A DNA stretch of 5,686 nucleotides from contig QXWX01000190.1 of the NCBI GenBank assembly GCA_009911175.1, forward strand, positions 1 through 5,686, written 5' to 3'. Below, piece by piece: positions 1-4,542 of the stretch. Position numbers and translations under genes: made by a program. The notes under the pieces are model-generated. The model was not told where the DNA came from, searched no databases, and was given only the letters and a program-made list of their open reading frames with translations. The first letter of the stretch is position 1, and every line of letters starts with the position of its first letter. Origin of the DNA: Lachnospiraceae bacterium (GTDB lineage: Bacteria > Bacillota_A > Clostridia > Lachnospirales > Lachnospiraceae).

Positions 1-47
1 CCAAACGTCAACGGGAGATTATTGAGTTATACCAGGTCACCGTATGA
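1..47 (+). CDS. C-terminal end of a gene entering from the left, possibly a site-specific recombinase
   Basis: From base 3 the frame reads KRQREIIELYQVTV and stops at TGA 45-47. The basic and amphipathic ending followed by a short hydrophobic end resembles the extreme C-terminus of large serine recombinases in Firmicutes, but fourteen codons cannot prove a family. No other frame is more convincing. The stop codon lies inside the inverted repeat at 27-58, so the gene end and the repeat overlap. It could equally be an unrelated gene tail or chance open frame. Confidence 0.3.
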   Translation, partial: KRQREIIELYQVTV

Positions 48-58
48 CCTGTGTATAA
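27..58. repeat. Inverted repeat with 13-bp arms and one bulged base
   Basis: TTATACCAGGTCA (27-39) pairs with TGACCTG, a bulged T, then GTATAA (45-58), across a 5-base spacer (CCGTA). As RNA it would form a stable hairpin, but no T run follows it, so it is not a classical intrinsic terminator. A 9-base direct repeat, TCAACGGGA, lies on either side (8-16 and 60-68). Possible roles are a protein-binding site, a recombination site or a Rho-type transcript end. Confidence 0.55.
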
Positions 59-118
59 TTCAACGGGATTTTAGGATTCAGGTTTAGGCTTTTTTGTAAA
101 ATTTTTGTTGCCAGAAAA

Positions 119-128
119 TTGTATACAA
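119..128. promoter_or_regulatory. Perfect 10-bp palindrome upstream of the hicAB promoter (possible operator)
   Basis: TTGTATACAA is a perfect palindrome ending 5 bp before the -35 box of the hicAB promoter. HicB antitoxins with a ribbon-helix-helix domain are known to repress their own operon by binding short palindromes at the promoter. Assigning this site to HicB is inference from position. Confidence 0.35.
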
Positions 129-133
129 AATGA

Positions 134-162
134 TTGACACCAAATACGACACCACATATAAT
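134..162 (+). promoter_or_regulatory. Consensus sigma-70/sigma-A promoter of hicAB
   Basis: TTGACA (134-139) and TATAAT (157-162) are both perfect consensus hexamers separated by the ideal 17 bp. Transcription should start near 168-170, which puts the AGGAGG ribosome site (169-174) at the very 5' end of the message, with a leader of only about 13-15 bases before the ATG at 183. The spacer carries a 7-bp direct repeat, GACACCA, at 136-142 and 148-154 (12-bp period), overlapping the -35 box. It is a plausible repressor contact site. Confidence 0.85.
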
Positions 163-182
163 GTAAATAGGAGGTATTCAGA

Positions 183-445
183 ATGTCAAAGTCAAAGTGG
201 GATAAACTATTAGCACGTATTTGCGCTTTATCAAAAGATATTCGGTTTGATGAATTGCGTAAGGTGTTAGAGAGCTATGGATATGAGATGAATGCCCCAA
301 GAAGTGGAAGCAGTCATTATACATTTAGAAAAAAGGGTGTATGCCAATTACGATACCGAAGCATGAGCCAATTAAGAGAGTTTATGTTGAGATGGTGAAA
401 CAGATCGTAGAAAGTGAGGAAAGAAACGATGAAAACGCTGAATGA
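183..445 (+). CDS. hicA: HicA-type mRNA interferase toxin, split by a -1 frameshift at a slippery heptamer
   Basis: HicA toxins are small RNases with a double-stranded-RNA-binding-like fold that cleave mRNA and are neutralised by HicB. The zero frame from ATG 183 (AGGAGG at 169-174) gives the HicA N-terminus, including the GSSHYTFRKK block with the conserved His at residue 45. It then runs into a non-family tail and stops at TGA 396-398 (71 residues). If the ribosome slips back one base at A AAA AAG (329-335), reading continues as GCMPITIPKHEPIKRVYVEM and on to TGA 443-445. That gives an 87-residue protein with the normal C-terminal strand and helix of the family. The zero-frame product lacks this part and is probably not a working toxin. 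The shift could be programmed, a one-base deletion in the A run, or a sequencing error. The end of the restored frame overlaps hicB by 17 bases. Confidence 0.85.
329..335 (+). promoter_or_regulatory. A AAA AAG slippery heptamer in hicA (candidate -1 frameshift site)
   Basis: The heptamer lies in the exact phase needed (AGA AAA AAG GGT). It is the same sequence used for -1 frameshifting in dnaX and in many IS3-family transposase genes. Slippage yields GGG TGT ATG CCA, which is the proper HicA continuation. I see no strong stimulatory hairpin: only weak 5-bp pairings, such as GGTGT (336-340) with ATACC (354-358), and no clear ribosome-site-like booster about 10 bases upstream. Confidence 0.45.
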
Positions 446-791
446 TTATATGGCAATGTCTTATCGGATGGAGATTGTGGAGGATAAGGATGAAGGTGGT
501 TTTGTGGTTTCTTATCCTGATCTGCCGGGATGTATTACCTGTGGTGAAACAGTAGAAAAAGCGGTGGCAAATGCAGCAGATGCTAAGAGGGAATGGATTG
601 AAGCCGCACTGGAAGAGGGGATTAAGATTAATGAACCAAGCAGCTTGGAAGACTATTCTGGTCAGTTTAAATTGAGATTACCTCGCAGCTTACATCGCCT
701 ATTGGCAGAGCATTCCAAAAGGGAAGGTATCAGTATGAATCAGTATTGTGTGTATCTTCTATCAAGAAATGATGCTGTTTATTCAAAGTAA
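429..791 (+). CDS. hicB: HicB-type antitoxin with ribbon-helix-helix domain
   Basis: This is the antitoxin partner of HicA; it binds the toxin and usually represses the operon. The N-terminal half (residues about 8-65) is the HicB partial RNase-H-like fold, with the YPDLPGC motif at residues 29-35 and the following TVEKAVANAADAKREWIE helix. Residues about 78-112 (FKLRLPRSLHRLLAEHSKRE onwards) form a ribbon-helix-helix DNA-binding domain. At 120 residues the length is normal. I chose ATG 429 because GAGGAAAG (416-423) is correctly spaced before it; the frame is open further up to a GTG at 414, but that would consume the ribosome site. It overlaps the frame-restored hicA end (443-445), which suggests translational coupling. 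The gene is intact even though hicA is shifted. Confidence 0.93.
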   Translation: MKTLNDYMAMSYRMEIVEDKDEGGFVVSYPDLPGCITCGETVEKAVANAADAKREWIEAALEEGIKINEPSSLEDYSGQFKLRLPRSLHRLLAEHSKREGISMNQYCVYLLSRNDAVYSK

Positions 792-811
792 AACCAACAA
801 TATAATATTGA

Positions 812-988
812 AAAGAGCTTGGCAAGTGCTGTGGTAAATCAGTTCAATGGCTTCGTGAAAATCTTGAAATGCAAGAGAAAACTATTGATGATAGATTGTT
901 ATCTGATGCGGAAAGCCGTAGAGACGAGTGGAACAGACTGCAACCATTCTTTGATGAAGTAATGGCAAGTGCTGATGAATACAAGTGA
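812..988 (+). pseudogene. Open remnant of an unrecognised gene, no proper start
   Basis: After a TGA (809-811) the frame stays open for 58 codons and reads KELGKCCGKSVQWLREN and so on, ending ...EVMASADEYK at TGA 986-988. The composition is hydrophilic, charged and helical, which looks like real protein. The first ATG (869) has no good ribosome site and would leave 39 residues. I do not recognise the family. Most likely it is an internal or C-terminal fragment left by a deletion. Confidence 0.35.
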
Positions 989-1085
989 AATGTTCGGTTT
1001 AGCCGGTGGAGTTTCTTATATGTTCGAAAATAATGAAAGAAAAAGATTTATCAAAAAAATGAGCGATATGTTTTATGTGAATTAG
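975..1085 (+). pseudogene. Short unrecognised ORF or gene fragment overlapping the previous remnant
   Basis: ATG 975 opens a 36-codon frame (MNTSEMFGLAGGVSYMFENN then a basic, aromatic end) to TAG 1083-1085. It overlaps the preceding remnant in another frame by 14 bases. The sequence looks protein-like, with a Gly-rich turn, a beta-type segment and an amphipathic end, and could be the C-terminus of a larger enzyme. No ribosome site supports the ATG. Bases 1086-1203 before the kinase contain no clear promoter or gene that I can support. Confidence 0.3.
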
Positions 1086-1203
1086 AGTTTTTTGAAGGAA
1101 AGTATTTGTTGTTGTTATTTTTTACGATTTAGAAGATGTGGCACTAGAAATTATACGTAAATGACGAATACTAATATAGATGTCATGGATGGGGAATGTG
1201 ATA

Positions 1204-1686
1204 ATGTCTAAGCTTATTGTATTAAGAGGAAATTCTGGTAGTGGAAAAACTACGGTGTCAAAAATATTGCAGGAAAAGTTTGGGCGGAACACTATGTTAA
1301 TATCACATGATATGGTGCGAATGCAAATATTGCACGCTAAAGATGTAGAAGCATTGCCTTTGATAATGCAGTTGCTCAAGTATGGCAGACAAAATTCAGA
1401 TATTACAATTTTGGAAGGCATACTTCCTACGGAGGTTTATATGCCTTTGTTTGAAATGGCTGTACAAGAATATGGGAAAGATATATTTGCTTTTTATTAT
1501 GACTTGCCATTTGAAGAAACGCTACGGAGACACGAAACAAAGCCTAATAAGGCAAATTTTGGCGAACAAGACATGAGAAGATGGTGGAAAGAAAATGATT
1601 TCATTCATATTATTCCTGAAAAGATACTAACCAAAAACTTAAGTGTTTCAGATACGGCTGAAATGATATATAATCTTGTATCGTAA
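1204..1686 (+). CDS. Small P-loop NTPase/kinase (AAA_33, zeta-toxin-like fold)
   Basis: This is a stand-alone 160-residue P-loop kinase that probably transfers phosphate from ATP to a small molecule; the substrate is unknown. Walker A is GNSGSGKTT at residues 9-17. It is followed by ISHD with Asp36, a second-strand acidic position typical of this kinase fold, and a Walker-B-like hydrophobic strand DITILEG at 66-72. A lid-like RRHETKP at 108-114 and the conserved end DMRRWWKENDFI complete it. The whole length matches a cytosolic family common in Firmicutes, usually annotated only as kinase. The frame is open to ATG 1180, but only ATG 1204 has a spaced purine-rich site (GGGGAA, 1191-1196). It is unrelated to HicAB by sequence, and whether the two are co-transcribed is unclear. 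Zeta-toxin-type or nucleoside/shikimate-type kinase are the nearest alternatives. Confidence 0.85.
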   Translation: MSKLIVLRGNSGSGKTTVSKILQEKFGRNTMLISHDMVRMQILHAKDVEALPLIMQLLKYGRQNSDITILEGILPTEVYMPLFEMAVQEYGKDIFAFYYDLPFEETLRRHETKPNKANFGEQDMRRWWKENDFIHIIPEKILTKNLSVSDTAEMIYNLVS

Positions 1687-1742
1687 TTCTTATTTGCTGA
1701 TGAATAGAAATTCGTAAGATTTTCCTTTTAATGATATGAAAG

Positions 1743-1762
1743 ACATGGTGCTGGCACCATGT
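1743..1762. repeat. Perfect 9-bp-arm hairpin
   Basis: ACATGGTGC (1743-1751) and GCACCATGT (1754-1762) are perfect complements around a 2-base centre. It lies about 57 bases downstream of the kinase stop. No T tract follows on the plus strand (GCTAAGGGTGG) and none on the minus strand, so intrinsic termination is weakly supported. It may still protect or end the kinase transcript. Confidence 0.5.
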
Positions 1763-1837
1763 GCTAAGGGTGGTTAAGGAGAAAATGGCATTTAGTTAAT
1801 ATTGGTTAGTTTTGACACTTTTGCAAGCTTTACTTTA

Positions 1838-1945
1838 TTAGGCAATTTTTTCCTGACACCATTGTTTTCTTGACAATCCGCTTTTTTGGAAATCCTGAAT
1901 TCGCTTCATCCAGAAATCTTCTTTTGTAAGGTTTGTTTCATTCAT
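1838..1945 (-). pseudogene. tnpA: N-terminal remnant of IS66-family accessory protein TnpA
   Basis: On the minus strand AAGGAGG (1954-1960) lies 8 bases before ATG 1943-1945. The 35 codons begin MNETNLTKEDFWMKRIQDFQ and continue KSGLSRKQWCQEKIA. This matches the helix-turn-helix start of the small IS66 accessory ORF (SGLSxxxWC followed normally by a tyrosine/tryptophan-rich FxYWRxK segment). Here it ends at TAA immediately after the Cys-Gln-Glu part, and what follows in any frame is not transposase-like. No IS66 TnpB or TnpC is present. It is a decayed or truncated IS66 end with its translation start still intact. Confidence 0.6.
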
Positions 1946-1969
1946 AGGCAATACCTCCTTGATTTGGAG

Positions 1970-2141
1970 CTATTGTACCAAATTGCTAACGCAATGGCTT
2001 GCCTACTCTATTCCTTTGTGTTACACTATTTCTAACGTAGATTGATTGAATAATTTTCTGATAATTTCATAAATTGTTTCTAGAAGAATACTAATTCTAT
2101 AGAGAAATTATCAGAAAATTTATCGCAATCTGGTACAATAG
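1970..2141. repeat. 172-bp segment bounded by imperfect 17-bp inverted repeats
   Basis: CTATTGTACCAAATTGC (1970-1986) is matched in reverse complement by 2125-2141, with one mismatch in 17. The bounded segment also contains a second, perfect inverted repeat (separate entry). Short inner pairing ATTGC/GCAAT (1982-1986 and 1991-1995) adds to the left end. The arrangement resembles a small non-coding mobile element or a recombination site, but no target duplication or family match is evident to me. Confidence 0.5.
2052..2120. repeat. Perfect 17-bp inverted repeat with 35-base loop
   Basis: AATTTTCTGATAATTTC (2052-2068) and GAAATTATCAGAAAATT (2104-2120) are exact reverse complements. The loop has its own pairing, TAGAA with TTCTA (2081-2085 and 2095-2099). 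Seventeen perfect base pairs are far beyond chance even in AT-rich DNA. The right arm overlaps the 3' end of the chimeric proB frame. Confidence 0.7.
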
Positions 2142-2930
2142 GAAAGAATCAAATTCAGAGCAGTGAATATATCTGCTCTTTTTTATTACGCTGAATCTGA
2201 TACTTTCCTTAGATATTGTATCAAAAATGATGGGGGATTCATAGATACGGATTATTTCGTGCTTACTGTTAGGGTACAAATGCCCGTATGTTCCTAACAC
2301 GGTTTTAATATAGATCGGGTGTTTGCTGTCCGGCTCTATCTTTCTCCTGTCAATCAGCTTTGCGTCCGGGTGCAGGCGTGGGTCGCAGTCATAAAAGCCG
2401 TCAATGTCTGAAAAAATCACAAGGCTTTTTGCTCTGCAAAGTACCGAAACAACAGCCGATAGTGTGTCATTGTCCCCGAAAAGTTTATCTTCCGACTGTA
2501 TTTCCGTGTAGCTTACGGAGTCGTTTTCATTGACGATTGGAATAATGCCCATTTCTAACAGCGTATTAAATGTGTTGATTAGGTTTCCCTTTTTTTCCTC
2601 GTTTTCCATATCCTCCGCATTTAACAAAATCTGTGCCACTGTTTTATCGTAGTCGCTGAAAAGCTTATCATACAGATACATGATACTGCATTGTCCTACG
2701 GCGGCAGCCGGCTTTATCCGCATACTCGTAGGGCGTGATTTTGTCTGCAATTTGTTTATGCCTACGGCGATTGCGCCGGACGATACAAGGATAACTCCAT
2801 ATCCCATGTTCTGAATGTCAGACAATACACGGGCGATACAGTCAAAGGCTTTCAGGTTATTCTGCCCGATTTCATTTGTGAGAGTGGAAGTGCCTACTTT
2901 GACGACAATCCTGTTATGATAAAGTCCCAT
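2097..2930 (-). CDS. proB: Truncated glutamate 5-kinase fused in frame to an integrase-like tail
   Basis: Glutamate 5-kinase phosphorylates L-glutamate with ATP in the first step of proline synthesis. Residues 5-195 are a clear amino-acid-kinase domain: VVKVGTSTLT near the start, VSSGAIAVG (50-58), AAAVGQCSIMYLYDKLFSDY (75-94), INTFNTLLEMGIIPIVNEND (118-137), FGDNDTLSAVV (151-161) and SDIDGFYDCDPRLHPDAKLI (174-193). After LIDR (about residue 195) the family sequence stops. The GTGGMxTK nucleotide-site block and the rest of the kinase domain are absent, as is any PUA domain. The last 80 residues instead include TVLGTYGHLYPNS, typical of tyrosine-recombinase C-termini. The total of 277 residues mimics a PUA-less enzyme, so automatic annotation would call it complete. 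ATG 2930 has GAGGTG nine bases upstream, inside the end of the preceding gene. Enzymatic activity is unlikely. Confidence 0.8.
   Translation of the reverse strand: MGLYHNRIVVKVGTSTLTNEIGQNNLKAFDCIARVLSDIQNMGYGVILVSSGAIAVGINKLQTKSRPTSMRIKPAAAVGQCSIMYLYDKLFSDYDKTVAQILLNAEDMENEEKKGNLINTFNTLLEMGIIPIVNENDSVSYTEIQSEDKLFGDNDTLSAVVSVLCRAKSLVIFSDIDGFYDCDPRLHPDAKLIDRRKIEPDSKHPIYIKTVLGTYGHLYPNSKHEIIRIYESPIIFDTISKESIRFSVIKKSRYIHCSEFDSFLLYQIAINFLIISL
2157..2184 (+). terminator. Intrinsic terminator, plus-strand orientation
   Basis: AGAGCAG (2157-2163) pairs with CTGCTCT (2173-2179) around a 9-base loop, and T2180-T2184 continue a run of six Ts. This is a textbook Rho-independent terminator reading left to right. 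No plus-strand gene lies just upstream; the kinase ends about 470 bases earlier. It sits antisense within the 3' part of the chimeric proB frame. It may be a leftover from a lost plus-strand gene, or it may shield the minus-strand operon from incoming transcription. Confidence 0.6.
2253..2318 (-). pseudogene. Tyrosine-recombinase C-terminal fragment within the proB reading frame
   Basis: Residues 205-226 of the chimeric protein read PIYIKTVLGTYGHLYPNSKH then EI. Phage and conjugative-transposon integrases end with a box of the form T(T/V)LxTYxHLYP(N/D), in which the Tyr before x-H is the DNA-cleaving nucleophile (here codon 2286-2288). The upstream R-H-R part of the catalytic site is missing. 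Only the tail survives, presumably as the scar of an integration or deletion event. Chance resemblance is possible because the match is short. Confidence 0.5.
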
Positions 2931-2934
2931 AATT

Positions 2935-3474
2935 TTACACCTCGATAACAGCCGGAATATGTTTTACATACTGTAAAAAGGTGTCTGTAATGTATTCCGT
3001 CTTTATTTTCATATAGCTTGTGGTTATCCCGTCGCTACACCCGTACCATTCGGAATTAACAACATCTTTGTCTAAGACAATCTGAACGGTATTTTGATTA
3101 TCCAGTATGGCACTGAAAACAGTTGCCGCTCCGATCTTAGTGCCTAACATTGTTTCCATAAGTTCCGCGGGAGCAAAGGAAACACGGGAAACACCTAACG
3201 CATTGCTGAAATCTTTGGAACGAAACGGCTTGCTGCCTGTGGTAATGAACAGGTAAAAAGCGGTCTGCTGTCTGTTGCATAAGAACAATGTTTTTACCAT
3301 TTCCATATCCAGTTTTTTGTTGATTGCAATACAATCTTCCATAGTGATAACTTCGTCCGTTTCCACCCGTTCAAAGGGGATATGCAGCTTTTCAAGTGTC
3401 TGATAGGTCTGTTGTTGCAAAGGGGTATGGTATTCATTTGGTGCTATGTTGTAAATATCGTTCACATAAATCAT
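2935..3474 (-). CDS. YbaK/ProX-type prolyl-tRNA editing protein (ProXp-like deacylase)
   Basis: Free-standing relatives of the prolyl-tRNA synthetase editing domain hydrolyse wrongly charged tRNA-Pro, usually Ala-tRNA-Pro. The 179-residue length is typical. Landmarks are the N-terminal helix with LEKLHIPFERVETDEVITME (27-46), the family Lys in MVKTLFLCN (Lys61), the SKDFSNALGVSRVSFAPAEL stretch (86-105) and the glycine loop GTKIGAATVFSAI (111-123). The end has the LQYVKHIPAVIEV strand. I chose ATG 3474 because AAGGAAG sits 8 bases upstream; the frame is open to 3588, but the extra 38 residues are not family-like. It is the first gene of an operon with proB: its final codons contain the proB ribosome site, and only four bases separate its stop from the proB start. 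Exact editing specificity cannot be read from sequence. Confidence 0.88.
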   Translation of the reverse strand: MIYVNDIYNIAPNEYHTPLQQQTYQTLEKLHIPFERVETDEVITMEDCIAINKKLDMEMVKTLFLCNRQQTAFYLFITTGSKPFRSKDFSNALGVSRVSFAPAELMETMLGTKIGAATVFSAILDNQNTVQIVLDKDVVNSEWYGCSDGITTSYMKIKTEYITDTFLQYVKHIPAVIEV

Positions 3475-3571
3475 GGCGCATACTTCCTTTCTTTTGGTAA
3501 ATTTCTTTTGGAAGCCTTGAAATCCTCCAGTGCATAGGGTATCATAAAAAGTAAAATCACAAAAGCGAATA

Positions 3572-3594
3572 TTTATCATGCTTAACATGATAAA
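3572..3594. promoter_or_regulatory. 23-bp dyad in the divergent intergenic region (likely LysR-type operator)
   Basis: TTTATCATG (3572-3580) and CATGATAAA (3586-3594) are perfect 9-bp arms around CTTAA. The dyad lies between the divergently oriented LysR-type gene (start 3618) and the editing-protein gene (start 3474), where such regulators normally bind. It has the ATC...GAT form but with 11 bases between these triplets, so it is not a strict T-N11-A box. Promoter hexamers here are not clear to me; a TATGAT (minus strand, 3541-3546) is the only fair -10 candidate for the operon. Confidence 0.6.
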
Positions 3595-3617
3595 ATCAGA
3601 TGAAAGTGGGGGCGGCT

Positions 3618-4484
3618 ATGGATATGAATATTCAAAAATACTTGGCATTTGTTAAGACAGTGGAATATGGGAGTTTTACAAAAGCCGCTGAAAGGCTGAA
3701 TTATTCCCAATCGGGAATTAGCCGTATGATTAACGATTTAGAGAAAGAATGGAAAATATTGCTCCTTGAACGCAGCCGGTCGGGGGTGCGTTTAACATCA
3801 GACGGTTTGGCGCTTTTGCCTTATGCAAAAAGTGTGTGTGCGGAATACGAAAAGTTACAGACGCAGATTGACGAAATAAACGGTTTACAATCGGGTATCA
3901 TCAGAATAGGGACATTTTCAAGTGTGGCTACACACTGGCTTCCCAATATTATAAAAAGATTTCAGACGGATTATCCAAACATAGATTATGAGCTGTTATT
4001 GGGGGATTATACGGAAATTGAAAACTGGATATTAGAGGGGCGTGTTGACTGTGGATTTTTGCGTCTACCTGCACACCCGGATTTGGAAACCTGTTTTTTG
4101 GAACAGGACAAACTGCTTGTTGTTCTGCCGGAAAACCATGCCCTTGCAGACTGTGACCGCTTTCCAGTAAAAATCCTTGCCGATTATCCCTTTATGCTGT
4201 TGGAAAAGGGGGCAAAAGCTGAAATATCAGAAATTTTTGAAAGGTGTAATGTCACGCCGAAAATACATTTTACAACATGGGACGATTACGCCATTATGTC
4301 TATGGTGGAGAGTGGATTAGGTATCAGCATATTGCCGCAGCTTATTTTACAGCGTGTGCCATATAAAATCATAACAAAGGAATTAGATGTTCCGGCGTTC
4401 CGTAATATCGGTCTTGCCCTGCGGAGTAAGAAAAACAGTTCTTTAGCGGTAAAACGGTTTTTGGAATATATAGAATACAGATAG
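3618..4484 (+). CDS. LysR-family transcriptional regulator
   Basis: This is a 288-residue LysR-type regulator. Residues about 4-63 are the winged helix-turn-helix, with FVKTVEYGSFTKAAERLNYS and QSGISRMINDLEKEW as the DNA-reading region and LLLERSRSGVRLTSDG as the wing. A linker helix follows (LLPYAKSVCAEYEKLQTQID), and residues about 90-285 are the periplasmic-binding-like effector domain (IIRIGTFSSVATHWLPNIIK, ending VESGLGISILPQL). The frame is open to ATG 3600, but that codon has no ribosome site. ATG 3618 is preceded by GTGGGGGCGG, and the family usually starts within a few residues of the MNIQKY segment. It is divergent from the proline-tRNA editing/proB operon and probably controls it and itself through the dyad at 3572-3594. 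The co-inducer is unknown. The stop lies 16 bases before the insertion sequence. Confidence 0.92.
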   Translation: MDMNIQKYLAFVKTVEYGSFTKAAERLNYSQSGISRMINDLEKEWKILLLERSRSGVRLTSDGLALLPYAKSVCAEYEKLQTQIDEINGLQSGIIRIGTFSSVATHWLPNIIKRFQTDYPNIDYELLLGDYTEIENWILEGRVDCGFLRLPAHPDLETCFLEQDKLLVVLPENHALADCDRFPVKILADYPFMLLEKGAKAEISEIFERCNVTPKIHFTTWDDYAIMSMVESGLGISILPQLILQRVPYKIITKELDVPAFRNIGLALRSKKNSSLAVKRFLEYIEYR

Positions 4485-4500
4485 TTGTATAATTTGTTTT

Positions 4501-4525
4501 GGTGTTAGTCAAAAAATGTATTGGT
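4501..4525 (+). repeat. Left terminal inverted repeat of the IS
   Basis: This 25-bp end matches the reverse complement of 5497-5521 at 24 positions; the difference is at position 20 (A here, G in the other end). Confidence 0.92.
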
Positions 4526-4542
4526 TTTGATAAACATTATGT

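Noticed and set aside
336..380. Stimulatory hairpin or pseudoknot downstream of the hicA slippery site
   Set aside because: Only 4-5-bp pairings with large loops and G-U closure were found, so no structure is claimed.
1180..1203. Earlier starts for the kinase at 1180 or 1189
   Set aside because: Neither is preceded by a ribosome site. The family normally begins a few residues before the first strand, as at 1204.
1122..1421. Minus-strand open frame of 99 codons overlapping the kinase gene
   Set aside because: It lies antisense to the well-supported P-loop kinase, has no ribosome site and no recognisable domain.
1382..1576. Plus-strand 64-codon frame inside the kinase
   Set aside because: It is an out-of-frame shadow of the kinase coding sequence with no start signal.
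2097..2930. Complete PUA-less glutamate 5-kinase
   Set aside because: The length fits, but the last 80 residues lack the conserved nucleotide-site block and carry integrase-like sequence instead.
3137..3334. Minus-strand 65-codon frame inside the editing protein gene
   Set aside because: It is an alternate-frame shadow of the editing protein and has no ribosome site.
3475..3588. Upstream extension of the prolyl-tRNA editing protein to an ATG at 3588
   Set aside because: The extra 38 residues are not family-like, cross the likely promoter and operator region, and the ATG at 3474 has a good ribosome site.
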